This document shows positions 34,561 through 46,244 of a stretch of DNA of 64,000 nt, one piece after another (the stretch's first letter is position 1; the number at the start of each line of letters is the position of its first letter). A model generated the notes under the pieces. It saw only the letters and a list, made by a program, of their open reading frames with translations. It had not been told where the DNA came from and did not search any database. The DNA is from Todiramphus chloris collaris. Its lineage: Eukaryota > Chordata > Aves > Coraciiformes > Alcedinidae. The stretch covers positions 4,828,299 through 4,892,298 of the forward strand of contig JANVCC010000011.1 in assembly GCA_025345505.1 (NCBI GenBank), written 5' to 3'. The translations under genes were made by a program, and so were the position numbers.

Positions 34561-37339
34561 ACAAAACCACTATTTTAAGATTAGGAATCAGCCTTAAATT
34601 AAAGGGACAAATGCTGGTATCCTGGGTACAACTGTTGTTATATTCCCTCTGATCAAAGGAAAAAGATAAAATCTACTAAAATTATTTCCTAATTCCAAGC
34701 AGAAATGAGTCACATATCACTACAGATCTTTCTTCATTGTTTGCATAATCATATTTATTGAAATCAAAAGTATTCACATCCCACTTTATGGTGAAAGGCC
34801 TAGGAGGTCCTTAAACCAATCTTTCCTTCACTCTCAAATCTGAGAGGCTTATACATCAGAGCTGACATAATTTACAGCCAGAGAAATCTTTGCCATTTAT
34901 GGCCCATTTAATTGCCCAGTCATCTTGTTTGAAAAATATTTGAAAGACATTTCTCTTTTCTGTGGCCAGCACTTTCTGTTTCCAAACGAACACATATCCA
35001 CCACTCATCTCTACTTTAATGTCCACAACCATTGCTGATGTAATTATGGATGAGACACACCTTGCTCGACTTCAGGTATTATTCTGTACATCTGTGCTCA
35101 TCACTCTAGTTTCCATTTCTCAAAGACAGAGTGTGAAGCATCTACTTTACTTCAGGTATCTATTTTAGGATGACTTATGCTCAGAAGTTCCTCTTTCCTT
35201 CAAGCCACTGCAGATATCTAAAATACGGACAGATGAATGGTGCCCTGTGTTTGCAGGTCTTGCCTGAGACACATAGCCAGAGACTTTCAGGCTTTCTGGA
35301 TGACCACTACACAAGAAGTAAAAGACTGGAAGGCCTTGGTGCAAAAGATGCATCACACAACTACCTAAGACATAACATACATCAATTCTAATGAATACCT
35401 ATGTGAGCTAATTTAAGGGTCCTGGCTGCCTTCTCTCAAGCCCTTGTTCTTCTCCCTGCTGGAACTGGGATGACTAATTCTTCTACATTGTCCAAGTATT
35501 TCCAACAAAAACATGACCTGTAGCAAAAACCACTCCATTTGGAGGAAAATAGGTGCTGTCTTCTCACTGGTATATTATTAACCTATCATAAAATATGACT
35601 AGCCTCCTTTGAATGGAGCCAGAAAATAAGGATCAGGATTATGATGGCCTGCAGGCTATTGCAATAATAAAATGTGGCTGAAACAGAAATGAAGTTCTAA
35701 TCCTGTTCCAGTAGAAAGCAGGAGTTTAGTGCAAGAAAATACCTTTGACATACCTTAGATGCTTCTGTTACTGGGCTTCTAAGCGTACGTTGACTTAGAC
35801 CTTTTGCATAGTGTCTCAGCAATTTAATTTCTTTCTTCTTTGAGAAAGACAGGAGTAGACAGGGCAAAAGATCTTGACAAGAATCAAGTTTGCTACTGCT
35901 GCTGCTGAGGGGGAAGATTTTCAGGACAGCTATAGCTGCTGCAGGGGGTGATCATGCACTGGCAAGTTCAGAAGACACTCAACACACCCTGACCTCTCTC
36001 TCAGCCTTTCACTTAGCTTGAGATCAAAGTTTTCACTGACTGTAATGTGCTGCTGATATCTGCTAATGATGCTAACCGTGATCCTACAGGACCCTATGCA
36101 GTGCCTGGGAATGGGCTCCAGAACATGGCTTCATTATCTGTTTACTTTTTGTCCATCATGTAGCAGTGGATCAATAGTAATAACTAATGGGAGCATTTTG
36201 GAAATCATGAGGATTCAGTGTAACTCATTGCAAATTAAACATGTCATTGGATATACACAGGACACTTTAAATGCTAGCATATTATCTCTAGTTCTGATCT
36301 GTAAAATGTTAGTCTTATATAATTTTACAATGCTACCATAAATTTCTTAAAGACAGACAGATGATTGATATGTTGTAAATTACAATACCTATAAAAGATG
36401 GGCAACTGAACAAGATTTGGGTTTATCTCTCCAGTGTAACTATGAATTACCTGAGGGAATATGACAAGCAATTCATCAAAATAAAAACCACACAGTCAAG
36501 CAAGAGTATACATTCCTTTAAAGCTCAAGCTAAGGACCATCAGAATTCAACAGCAGGCTTTCTATTGGCTGCAGGAGGCTCTTGATGCAGAGCTAAAGGA
36601 AAAATCATGCCTAAACTAGAAGGCTGTGTATAAAGCAGTATAAGTTGTAAGTTAAAATAATACACATGTTCACCCTTTATGAATAAAATACTTTCCTGTG
36701 TGTAATTTATGCATGTTACTATGTTATGTTTCATCTCAGCACCTTAATCTTTTCTAGCCTGAAAAGGAGAGGAAAGATTTTCCTTTTAAAATAGTGAAAT
36801 ATTGGTCACAGTAAATATAGGCCACATAGATTCTTGAGTAGGAGACCTCTATTAATCCTTGCAGCACATTTGTCTCATTATAGATGGATTTTTTTTTTTT
36901 TATAATTGTGCTATTCTTATGTGTAAAAATGCAATTCCTTCACCAAAGTGAGCATATATGTCTTCATTATGGAAGAAGGATGTAAACATTCAAGAATTGT
37001 GACATTTCCATCAGAGAGAGAAAATAACCCCCAGTATGTTTCTATACCAGACCTCTGATCTCCATAATTATTTGTGTGTTCTTTTATGTCACTCTATCAT
37101 GCCTCTGTACACATTTGTGAAAATCTTGATGACCACCCCTGCTTCCTCAGAAAGAAGTGATCGTCTGGAGATGCAGAAGTGGCCCAGATTTTTTCCTACA
37201 TCAGTAGTCAAAGTGTGTGTGTGGGGAATCTTCAGCCTGTCCCAAAGAAGAATAATCAGAAGTGCCATCTGGTTATCAGCCATGTTAAGTCTTTCAAGGA
37301 AATGAATAGTGTGGTTTTTATTATCAAAGCCAGACTCCT
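34561..37339. other. AT-rich non-coding stretch
   Basis: No recognised gene or transposon. A T tract lies at about 36889-36902. Open frames stay below about 95 residues without motifs. Confidence 0.5.
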
Positions 37340-37515
37340 TCACTCAGGAGCTTAGACATAACCTGACTTTAAATCCTGATGGATGTGTTGTGATCTGCAC
37401 TGCCTATTCTTCTGGAACTTGTGCAGTTTCAGACCACATCTGCTGGTAAAACAAAATATATTAATCCTCACTGTGGTAGGTAATACAGAGCTTTGTGAAG
37501 TGCTTTTTACCAAAA
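37340..37515 (+). mobile_element. Weak MIR-like SINE relic
   Basis: Pieces appear in MIR order: CACTCAGGAGCTTAGACATAACCTGACTTTAAATCCTG (tRNA-like part), CAGTTTCAGACCACATCTG...AAAACA (core), and AATCCTCACTGTG...GAGCTTTGTGAAGTGCTTT (3' part). Similarity of each piece is low, so this is tentative. Confidence 0.35.
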
Positions 37516-39100
37516 TCCTGATGAACTGAAATCATTCTGTCAAACACAGAAAAACACAGAAAAAATAAATTCCATGGATGGTGGGAGAGATACGAAGTCT
37601 CCTGCAGGGATATACAGAGCTTTCTTCATAGGCTGTTTCTCACACCCATGGGTACAAAAGTGACATCTTCTGAATGCTTCTGAGGTATTAGCCTGAAGGG
37701 CCTGATGAACAGTCTTTTCTCATGGTTCAAAATGGCAAAAGGATGCTTCTTACATCATCTCCCTGAAGCCAAATCCTCAGTACAATATTTTCTCGACCTC
37801 TCAGGAAAGTCCATGTTTTCCATTGAAAATACCAGAGGCAGGATTTTCCAGGCCAGGAATTCAACACATTACATTTAAGACAGATCAGTGACAAACTGGG
37901 TCTTCCACTCTCAGCTTCTGCAAAGGCAGTTGGCAGTCTGGGTCTCCCCAGTCAAAGCAAGACAGAAATGCAGCAGATGCTCAGTGGCTTGTGGCACTGG
38001 GGTGACCCAGAACACAGCTTGTCATTGAATTTGCACAGTGATATAAATCTAATATTATGCTTTTCTTACATATAACAGTGTCTACTGCTGTCAGCAATGA
38101 AGGTTCATCCATTTCTGTCAGTGGACCTTTTGTAACTTGGTGGACATTTTAAATGATATTTTCAGTGTTACGTCTTAGTATCACCTCTCTTACCATACCT
38201 CCTTCCCTTTGCTGGGATCAGTTCCTCATTCATGGTCTTTGAAGATCCCCAGTAAATAGTAGCAGACATGTCCAGGGCTGTAAGAAGCAAATGCTTAAGA
38301 TGAGCTGTGCTAATCCTTTTTTAATCTTTGTTAAAATGCCTAAGAAGCCAGTTGACTTCGCTAAGTATTGTCAGAAACTTGGCATTTTTGACTAGCAGAT
38401 CATTTATGGTATGCCAAAATACATACCTTTGAATGTCTTGAGTTATTTCATTTTTGTTTGCACATTGTTATTTTGAATAGGTAGGTGAATATAAGTATGT
38501 GATTTAAGTTTATTCTCAGTTTGAATACAAATTTGGAAACAAAAAAGAAAGAGGAAAGGAACTGTGAAGAAATTTAATGAGTGTTATCAGCAGCATATCA
38601 AGAAACTTCTGTTTTGGGGCAGTGTTGAGTGAATGTTTTTCTTTCTTATAATAATATTTCAGAAGATTTTAAGCATTTGAGTGAGCTGTGAAGGATTTGA
38701 AAATTTTTGCAAATTAAAGTAACTGAGGAAAATATTTCATATACACAGAAAATAGCCACTGCTTTCATTCTTTGCTAGCACTGATGGGCATATTAAATGA
38801 TCATACAGAAACAGGTTCAATATATCAGAAATCCAATCAACAATCTTGTAGTTGTAATTAAACACCATGAGATGGATGTCCATATGTGTGGCTTTAGATA
38901 TCTAATGCAGTCTGCATTCTACACAAAAAAAAAAAAATGTTATCAAATTTAGTTTAGACATAAAGGCTTGTCATCATGCTCATAGAAAGTCACCATCCTT
39001 TGGTTTTTGTGCATACTAATGTATTTCCATGTATCAACAGGTTACTATTGAAAACTAGCGTTCTTTCTTGTTATTATCAAACTGTTGCCTGATTAGTCAA
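37516..39100. other. Non-coding stretch, no recognised feature
   Basis: Only an A tract near 38923-38937 stands out. Confidence 0.45.
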
Positions 39101-39200
39101 GATCAGGATCCAGCCATGTCAGGTACTGGGCAAAGACAGGGCAGTGCATAGTTATCATTGTAAATTATCTCATCAGTCAGATAATGAACAGAGAATAAGG
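39101..39200 (+). mobile_element. Possible ancient amniote SINE or LINE tail
   Basis: GATCAGGATCCAGCCATGTCAGGTACTGGGCAAAGACAG resembles a common amniote repeat segment of the form GATC-GG-CCC...GCTAGGCACTGTACAAACACA. The rest is too diverged to place. Low confidence. Confidence 0.3.
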
Positions 39201-40524
39201 TAGCTACCATGTCAGAGACTGTAATGTGAAACCAAGTAAAAAACATGCCAGTTGCAGGAAGGGGTTTGTTTGTTTTCAGGTAAGTACAAGAGACACAAAT
39301 ATAAGGAACAGACTAAATGAAAGGAGTAGGGAGTGCAGTGGATAAATTTGTTGAGAATAAACCATCGAGGAGTCACGGTAATAGAAACCTGGACCATACA
39401 AAATTGGGAATATAATGGACAGTTGAAATTACAGGAAATACCCTGATGATGTTGGCCTCTGTTTTTACAATTGGCCTTGCTAGCTTCAGGTAGCAATAAT
39501 AAAGATAATATTCTGATGGCACAAGATTTTTTATTTAGCTTTACCAGCCTCCCTTATAAAGACTAAGTAGGTATAATAGGTTGTATTTTCTCTAGGTTTG
39601 GTACTTCCTCATAGAAAGCTTGTATTCATGATGGTAAACAAAGCCCTTATCTCAGTTTTGGGGAGTATTGCATAGTGAGGCATCCCAGGAAAGGCAGTGA
39701 TACTTTTTTCAGTTTTGTCAGCGGTCACATCAAGCTCTATAAGGGAGACTGTTGCAGCTCACATCAGAGCATAATTTATTTACCTATGACCCAGACAGGC
39801 AAGGTGAAAACTTTGTCCATTTCTCATGCTGTCCCTTCCAAGATCTTTAAATATTAGAAAGACTGTGTTTGTAATGCTGACTTGTCTCCAAGGTTTAAGA
39901 AATTATCCCTCTTGTTCTGATGAATGACAACAAAAATCTGGTTAAGATCTGCTACCAGAAGACACTTTTCCTAAGTAGGCAGCTACAACATCAATACTCA
40001 GAAAAGCTTTTTCAACATATTGGAGGAATATTCACAAATGTGAAGTGCAGCCACAAGTGCTGTGTTGGGACTCTAGGTGCTGTGTGGATGGACCAGTCTG
40101 TTCCTTTTGATCTGTCTATTCTCAGAAGAATGGGACACCTTACATTTCTTCCATCTGTCAAAATTACTCGGAAAATTAGACCATACATTAGATGTAAAGC
40201 AAAATTTATTTTCATTACATGAAAAACTTAAGAAATAAATAACCATATTTGAAAAGGATATAGATATGAATGAAACCATGATGGGTATCTTGCTACTCTT
40301 GGTTACACTCCACAGAGTTTTCATTCAGCTAAAAAAGTCTAAGTATTTCACAGTTCTGCAAGATGGTTTGTTATCTCTACTCAAGATGCTGACTGCTGCT
40401 TCCTCTGAATATATTCATCTGGAAACAAGATTACTGGAGATTCATTTGGAACATGTCTCAGCATCTCCTGCAACATGTAACTGTGGTACCTACTTGAGAT
40501 ACACAGTTTCTACAAGCTTGGCAC
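39201..40524. other. Non-coding stretch, no recognised feature
   Basis: Open frames of 94-100 residues occur on both strands (for example 39212-39496 minus and 39920-40222 plus), but none shows a domain. Confidence 0.45.
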
Positions 40525-41325
40525 TGGGCCCATATGAAACTCATGAGGTTCAGTAAAGCCAAGTGCAAGGTCCTGCATCTGGGTCAGGGCAACCCCCAGT
40601 ATCAATACAGGCTGAGGGATGAATGGAATGAGAGCAGCCCTGCAGAGAAGGGTTTGGTGGTACCAGTGGATAAAAAAATATTGGACATGAGCCAGCAATG
40701 TGCATTTGCACCCCAGAAAACCTGACCCTGGGCTGCATCAAAAGCAGTGCAGCCAACAGGTGGAGGGAGGTGGTTCTTCCCCTCTACCCAGCTCTGCTGA
40801 GACTGCACCCAAAGTACTGTGTCCAGCTCTGGAGTCCTCAGTACAGGAAAGACAGGGACCTGTTGAAGCTGGGCCAGAGAAGGCCACAAAAACGATCAGA
40901 GGGCTGTAACCCATCTGCTATGAGGCCAGGCTGAAAGAGTTGGGGCTGCTCAGCCTGAAGAAGAGAAGGTTCTGGGGAGACCTTATTGCAGCCTTTCAGT
41001 ACTTAAAGGAGCCTATCAGAAAGATGGGGACAGACTTTTTAATAGGGCCTGTAATGATAGGATAAGGGGTAATGGTTTTAAACTACAAGAGAGTAGATTC
41101 AGACTAGGTCTAAGAAAGAATTTTTTTTTTTTTTCTGTGAGGGTGGTGAGACCCTTGCACAGATTGCCCAGAGAGATGGTAGGTACCCCATCCCTGGAAG
41201 CAGGTCAGGTTGGACAAGGTTCTAAGCAATATTATCTAGTTGCAGATGTCCCTGCTCACTGCAGGGAGATTGACTAGATGACCTTTGAATGTTCCTTCCA
41301 ACCCAAACTAGTTTATGATTCTATG
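40525..41325 (+). mobile_element. CR1 LINE, 5'-truncated and frameshifted copy
   Basis: A plus-strand CR1 starts at the AAGTGCAAGGTCCTGCATCTGGG segment of ORF2 and reaches the 3' tail TTATGATTCTATGATCC. Landmarks include GACATGAGCCAGCAATGTGC, CTGGGCTGCATCAAAAGCAG, AAGTACTGTGTCCAGCTCTGGAG, GGGCTGCTCAGCCTGAAGAAGAGAAGG and TAGATGACCTTTGAATGTTCCTTCCAACCC. A T run at 41121-41134 interrupts the 3' part of ORF2. Of the three CR1 copies with ORF2 text, it extends furthest towards the 5' end. Confidence 0.92.
40534..40934 (+). pseudogene. CR1 ORF2 reverse transcriptase fragment, split by frameshift
   Basis: Two overlapping frames carry consecutive pieces of CR1 ORF2. The first (40534-40725) has [19 protein letters not shown], then [11 protein letters not shown]. 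The second (40698-40934) continues with LGCIKSSAANRWREVVLPLY, PKYCVQLWSPQYRKDRDLL and then loses the family frame after LGQRRPQKR. The change of frame near 40710-40730 falls where the usual [11 protein letters not shown] segment has lost bases. Later ORF2 text ([15 protein letters not shown]-like) follows in yet another frame. No catalytic motif is left. Confidence 0.82.
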
Positions 41326-41457
41326 ATCCTATTCTAATTTTAACACTACATCTAGAAACCTGTTGATCTCCTTAAGGAATGCTGATGTCCTGTAGTAATC
41401 CTTCTCTACTTGAACCATTGTGCACTCACTGAAACTGACAGGAGATGATTTTAACAT

Positions 41458-41745
41458 AAATTAAAGGATATTCTTTACATACTTCTGGAATCTGCTGTTG
41501 CAGCATGTGAAGGACGCAGGTAATATCAGAAGGTTCAAAAAAGGTTTAGTCCAATTTATGGCCAGCAGGTCCATAAACAGAAGTATGAAAAAGAAAGGGG
41601 TTTACTAAGAGCCCGATCCAATGATTACAGTTGTTTCAGGGACTGTGTGGGAAAAGGACTGCAGAAGGTGGCTACGCTCACATGCTAGCCCTCAATGGCA
41701 TCTTCTATTGCCACTCCTAGGGACAGAGTGTCAGACTAGGGAGAC
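41458..41745 (+). mobile_element. Ancient CR1/L3-like LINE 3' end
   Basis: Sequence order fits an old L3/CR1-type 3' end: TTAAAGGATATTCTTTACATA, GGAATCTGCTGTTGCAGCATGTGAAGG, AGGTTCAAAAAAGGTTTAGTCC AATTTATGG, AGGTCCATAAACAG, then GGCATCTTCTATTGCCACTCCTAGGGACAGAGTGTCAGACTAGG. The last part corresponds to the TGGCCACTGTC...ACAGGATACTGGGCTAGATGG-like tail known from reptile genomes. It lies about 130 bp past the younger CR1, in the same orientation. Confidence 0.6.
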
Positions 41746-43214
41746 TCATTACCTGGGTATTTCCCCTGTCATTACGACTAGCTAGACATTTTCTAATGAT
41801 GAAAGAAAGGCCTACACGTATACTTTAACTTCACTGTATAGAGTTTGTTTAGTCACTGAAGATGAAGTCATACCTGAAACCAGGAATGATAGCTTTGGAC
41901 TTTGGTATATAACTTTGTAGCATGCATATTGGAGACCATATTTTACATAAATATAACAAGAGCAACAACAAAAGCATCTCCTTACTCCCCTTACTCTTGA
42001 GAAAGACTTCCCTAAGTTCCAGATGAGACTATCAACTAAGTGGGAAGACAATTCATTACTTCTTATTGCACTGCTGGACTGAATAAAATAATCCACAATG
42101 TGTCCCTCAGTCATCTTTAGGTTGGCAAGTGTACATTCAGAAAAATTCTGGAGAAATAAGAACTTCAGCTGATAATCAGAAACTTTTAGACATTATACTT
42201 CAGGAGAATCAGAAATGTAAACTCAATGAAAAAGTCCTCTTCTGGAAGTTTCATTTTAATCAGTCCTTTTCTTGGTTTTATTTTCACAGTAGTTCCAAAC
42301 AAACTTAAAATCCTTTGTCTGGGCTCCTCCCACTTCCATAGTAAAGGAAAATTCAATTTTGCAGTAATAAGTTCAAGAATACACAGATAAGACACTTGTA
42401 GGAAGCAGGAGAAGGGTCAGAAAGACTACTGGGCGTGAATGTGAAATACTGAGAAAATACAGGCAAAGGAGTAATTGTCAGCTGCATTTTACATACCAAA
42501 ACGAGACATTTTTCTCCAATCTACATTGTTAAGCTAGAGAGTTTTGCTGATGTTAATTTAATCTCTTTTTTGTTTTGAAAAGATACATCTACATTTTCTG
42601 TGCAGATAAGCATGACTAGATGACTTACAGAGAGAGATAACATAAAATCTGAGCTCTGTTGAACCTTGGCAGCTTTCTGGTTTTAATCTCAATTTATTGT
42701 CAAAACTCTGTCTCTCTAATGGCCTCACTAAATCCAGATTTAGATAAAAAAATATGTATGGGCTCAATTCAAATCCTGTTAGAGGCTGGATGTTGTGTTC
42801 TGAGCTGGAAACAGCACCAGCCTTAGCAGGGAGATGGAGAAGTTTTCAGTTTTGCAGCCATCACTGCCACAAGTGCACAATATGAGATAACAGTGACTGA
42901 GTATGGACAGCTTATGACACAAAATGAGCAGAGACAAAAGGACAGCTACTGTTCACTTGGCCTTTTCTTGTAGAATTATGCCCTTGACATAGAAACCAGA
43001 ACTGCACACAGAATTTAAGATGCAAACACACCAGCTCTTTACATAGTGATAGAATGATATTTTCTATTTTATTCTCTTTCCCAATAAATCTTAATATTCA
43101 GTTTACATTTTTTTTATAATAGAGCTGAGCACCGAGTGTGATAAAACTATATATTATAACCCCATGATCTCATTTCTGAGTAATAGCAGTTAGCTCAGAG
43201 CCCATCATCTTATA
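41746..43214. other. Non-coding stretch, no recognised feature
   Basis: No gene or repeat recognised. The 100-residue minus-strand frame at 41812-42114 lacks motifs. Confidence 0.45.
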
Positions 43215-43345
43215 TGTGAAGTTTGGATTGTTTTTCCCCATGTATGTCAGTTTACATTTATCTGTCCTGAATTTCATCTGCCTCTTAATCACCAAGTCTT
43301 TTAGTCTCTAACAGTCCTTCTGCAATTTTCCACAACAGGTTCTCA
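43215..43345 (-). mobile_element. Ancient CR1/L3-like reverse-transcriptase relic
   Basis: On the minus strand this reads KRQMKFRTDKCKLTYMG-like, matching the conserved KWQMKFNxDKCKVxHxG segment of CR1/L3 ORF2. On the plus strand it shows as CCCCATGTATGTCAGTTTACATTTATCTG...AATTTCATCTGCC, followed by CAAGTCTTTTAGTCTCTAACAGTCCTTCTGCAATTTTCC. The frame is broken elsewhere. Opposite in strand to the CR1 copies just upstream, so a separate insertion. Confidence 0.65.
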
Positions 43346-43556
43346 CTTTTAACTCAGCACCTTAAGTTTGACTTCCCACTCCCATGGCATACCCGTGCTT
43401 GGAATAAAACACCCACAGACTTTGATCAAGTTGAGACAAATAATGGAGCTTTGTGTTCCACACTTCCCTCTGGATTTTAAATATTTGCATGCTTCCCTAT
43501 ACCTGCAAAGCTTTGAACCACTTGAAAGTTACACAAGCAGTATTGCTCAAGGGGAA

Positions 43557-43609
43557 AAATAAGAAAGAGAAGGAGAAGGAGAAAGGAGAAGGGGAAAGGA
43601 GAAGGGGAA

Positions 43610-43666
<57 letters not shown>

Positions 43667-43688
43667 GAAAGAGAAAGAGAAAGAGAAA
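43557..43688 (+). repeat. Polypurine GAAA/GAGAAA microsatellite
   Basis: About 130 bases of pure A/G on the plus strand run from GGAGAA units into GAAAGA hexamers, then straight into the assembly gap. Such mirror-symmetric polypurine tracts can form triplex DNA and often break assemblies. Confidence 0.95.
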
Positions 43689-44088
43689 NNNNNNNNNNNN
43701 NNNNNNNNNNNNNNNNNNNNNNNNNNNNNNNNNNNNNNNNNNNNNNNNNNNNNNNNNNNNNNNNNNNNNNNNNNNNNNNNNNNNNNNNNNNNNNNNNNNN
43801 NNNNNNNNNNNNNNNNNNNNNNNNNNNNNNNNNNNNNNNNNNNNNNNNNNNNNNNNNNNNNNNNNNNNNNNNNNNNNNNNNNNNNNNNNNNNNNNNNNNN
43901 NNNNNNNNNNNNNNNNNNNNNNNNNNNNNNNNNNNNNNNNNNNNNNNNNNNNNNNNNNNNNNNNNNNNNNNNNNNNNNNNNNNNNNNNNNNNNNNNNNNN
44001 NNNNNNNNNNNNNNNNNNNNNNNNNNNNNNNNNNNNNNNNNNNNNNNNNNNNNNNNNNNNNNNNNNNNNNNNNNNNNNNNNNNNNNNN
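43689..44088. other. Assembly gap (400 N)
   Basis: Exactly 400 N follow the polypurine repeat. The sequence restarts with GGGGGGAAATAG. The round number may be an estimate rather than a measured size. Open frames crossing it are meaningless. Confidence 0.99.
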
Positions 44089-45990
44089 GGGGGGAAATAG
44101 ACTCTTTTTAGTTTCATCCATAAATTGCATTTGAATAAATGGGAACAAGAATATGTTTTAATAGCCTTCCTTCCAGGCCTGCTACACTTGTTGAGTGCTT
44201 TGTGACATTACAGTAACTCCAAAGTGTACCCTGAAGTGCTTCTTAATTAAGACATAAGAAAGCAAACAAAAAAGCAAACACAAAGAGCCTTGACAACATG
44301 TCTTTCATGGTTTGAGAAATGCAGTCAAATTGTATGTAATGCTTTACCACTTTGAATGTAAACATTTGGCTTCAAAAGTTGGAAATGTGTTATTCTATAA
44401 ATCTTCATATTAATTGTATTTCATTTTGAATTCAAAGACAGGGCAGTATCAATTTATTTCACTTAACTGCATCAGGCCTGTAAAGTTATTCTTCAGTTTT
44501 ATTTTCAGTCTGCCTCTGACTGATAACATTTTCTGATCGATGAAAAGGCAGAAGTTGTTACCAAAAATAATGGTATGTTATAAAGCTGTTTTCATCCAAC
44601 AATTAAGGAAATTTTATTATGCAATAAAGCCAGTCCCATCTCTTTCACTGCAGCCACACAACATTAATTCAGACACTAACTTATACATGATATATTATTG
44701 ATGGGGCAAAACTGCATTTGTTTCTATCAAACTCAAAAATAATCTCTTTTTTAATATATTAATAGTCAGAATCCTCAGGAGGCTGAAATGTGATCCTTCT
44801 TAATTGAGACAAAAGATGTGCACAACTATTGATTAGATTCAACTGTCAGAGTGGTCCTTCCTGAGCTGGGTTGTATGGAAAGGCATTAGCATGAACAGAA
44901 GGTAGAAACAAACTTCTACTCTATACAGTGTTAGAATAACTGAGTACCTAACCAGCACTGTGTTTAACAACCATGGCCAAGAAAAGTTTATTCTCACCTC
45001 TGCTGTTTAGTTGGAGAAGTGTATGCAGGGGAGAGGTTGATGCTGGCAGGAGCTTACTACAGTTTCAGATGCACATTTCTCTTGCTTCACATTAAACACT
45101 GATAAGTGAACAAACACACCTGGCATTGGGAGCAGGAAAAGAAAAAAAAATAAAAAATAATAAAAAAAAAAATTCTTTGTCTTCTATAAGAGCTCCCTGT
45201 ACAGTTCTAGCCTTACCCTAAGAAAAAAAAATGCTTCTAACACAGGGAAACTTTATCTGCAAGCTATAAAGTTGCACTGTGTCTGAAAATATGAGATTTT
45301 CTGGAACCTGCAGTGACATTTTAGTTAAGCTGAAGACAGAACATAGCCATACAGTTTTCCCCTGAATTTGATTCAGCTTCCAGTAGAAAGCCTGGAAGCG
45401 TACAGAGGACTTGAGATAGTAGGATGTCCTTTCTGGAGTCTTATGAGTGGTAAAAGATATGAATAAGTACATACATTAAGTTTTCATTGTAAAATATAGA
45501 AATTCAAATTTAGTTAGATCTTGAAGACATCTGAGCACCTGTTCATAGTTGCCATTAATGATAGTTAATGAGCTGCTTTAGTTGGATATGAGCTAGAAGC
45601 ATTAAAATCCAACTTTATAACAGTAATGTTGAAAACCAACAAGAATTCTGGGAAAAAAATATTAATCCTTCAGGTATTTATTCATCACAAAACTTTAGAG
45701 GAGTAAGTAGATTTTTTTCTTTTTAGTGAGAGGCTGAGTACAAGTCCTACTGCAGTGTCTACTTCTGAATTAGCTCCTCAAAAGTAATTTTTAGAGACAA
45801 GCTGCTGAATGAGATGGAAGACTAGCCTGATTCATTGGGACGCTTTCTTTCTTTCAAAACCTAGTATGATCCTCAGCTCATTAGTGAGTTTTTTGTATCT
45901 GTCAAAGATCCATCCTGTGGTAAAGACAAAGAACTCATAGCCTGGGAGATTTTTTTCCATTCTAAATTATTCTATAGACTTCCATTGTGG
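44089..45990. other. AT-rich non-coding stretch
   Basis: It contains an A-rich stretch at about 45138-45172. No gene or transposon recognised. Confidence 0.5.
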
Positions 45991-46118
45991 TCTTTGTCAG
46001 GTTACAGATTAGACTCACTTCCTCATCCCTTGTCTTTTCAAATGCCAATAATAATACTTACCTCATAGGACTGCAGTAGGTCTTCATAACCCAGAATCTA
46101 CAAAGCACCAAGAGTCCA
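45991..46118 (+). mobile_element. MIR-like SINE relic (3' part)
   Basis: CTTCCTCATCCCTTGTCTTTTCAAATGCC, then AATAATAATACTTACCTCATAGGACTG, follows the MIR core and 3' order TTTCCTCATCTGTAAAATG...ATAATAATACCTACCTCATAGG. A weak AAAGCACCAAGAG follows at the place of the AAGCGCTTAG-like segment. Confidence 0.55.
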
Positions 46119-46158
46119 TAATTGAAAATCCCTAGAGAAATACAGGTTGTCATTGAGC

Positions 46159-46244
46159 ACCTTTGAAAGTAAACCAGATGGGACAAAAGAAAAGATTAAT
46201 GACCTTTGAAAGTAAACCAGATGGGACAGAAGAAAAGATTAATG
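46159..46244. repeat. 43-bp tandem duplication
   Basis: Unit 46159-46201 is repeated at 46202-46244. Both start ACCTTTGAAAGTAAACCAG and end GATTAATG, and differ at one base (GGACAAAAG against GGACAGAAG). The near identity suggests a recent event. Confidence 0.95.

Noticed and set aside
43453-44148. Open frames of over 200 residues on both strands
   Set aside because: They consist mainly of N from the gap and translated GAAA repeat.
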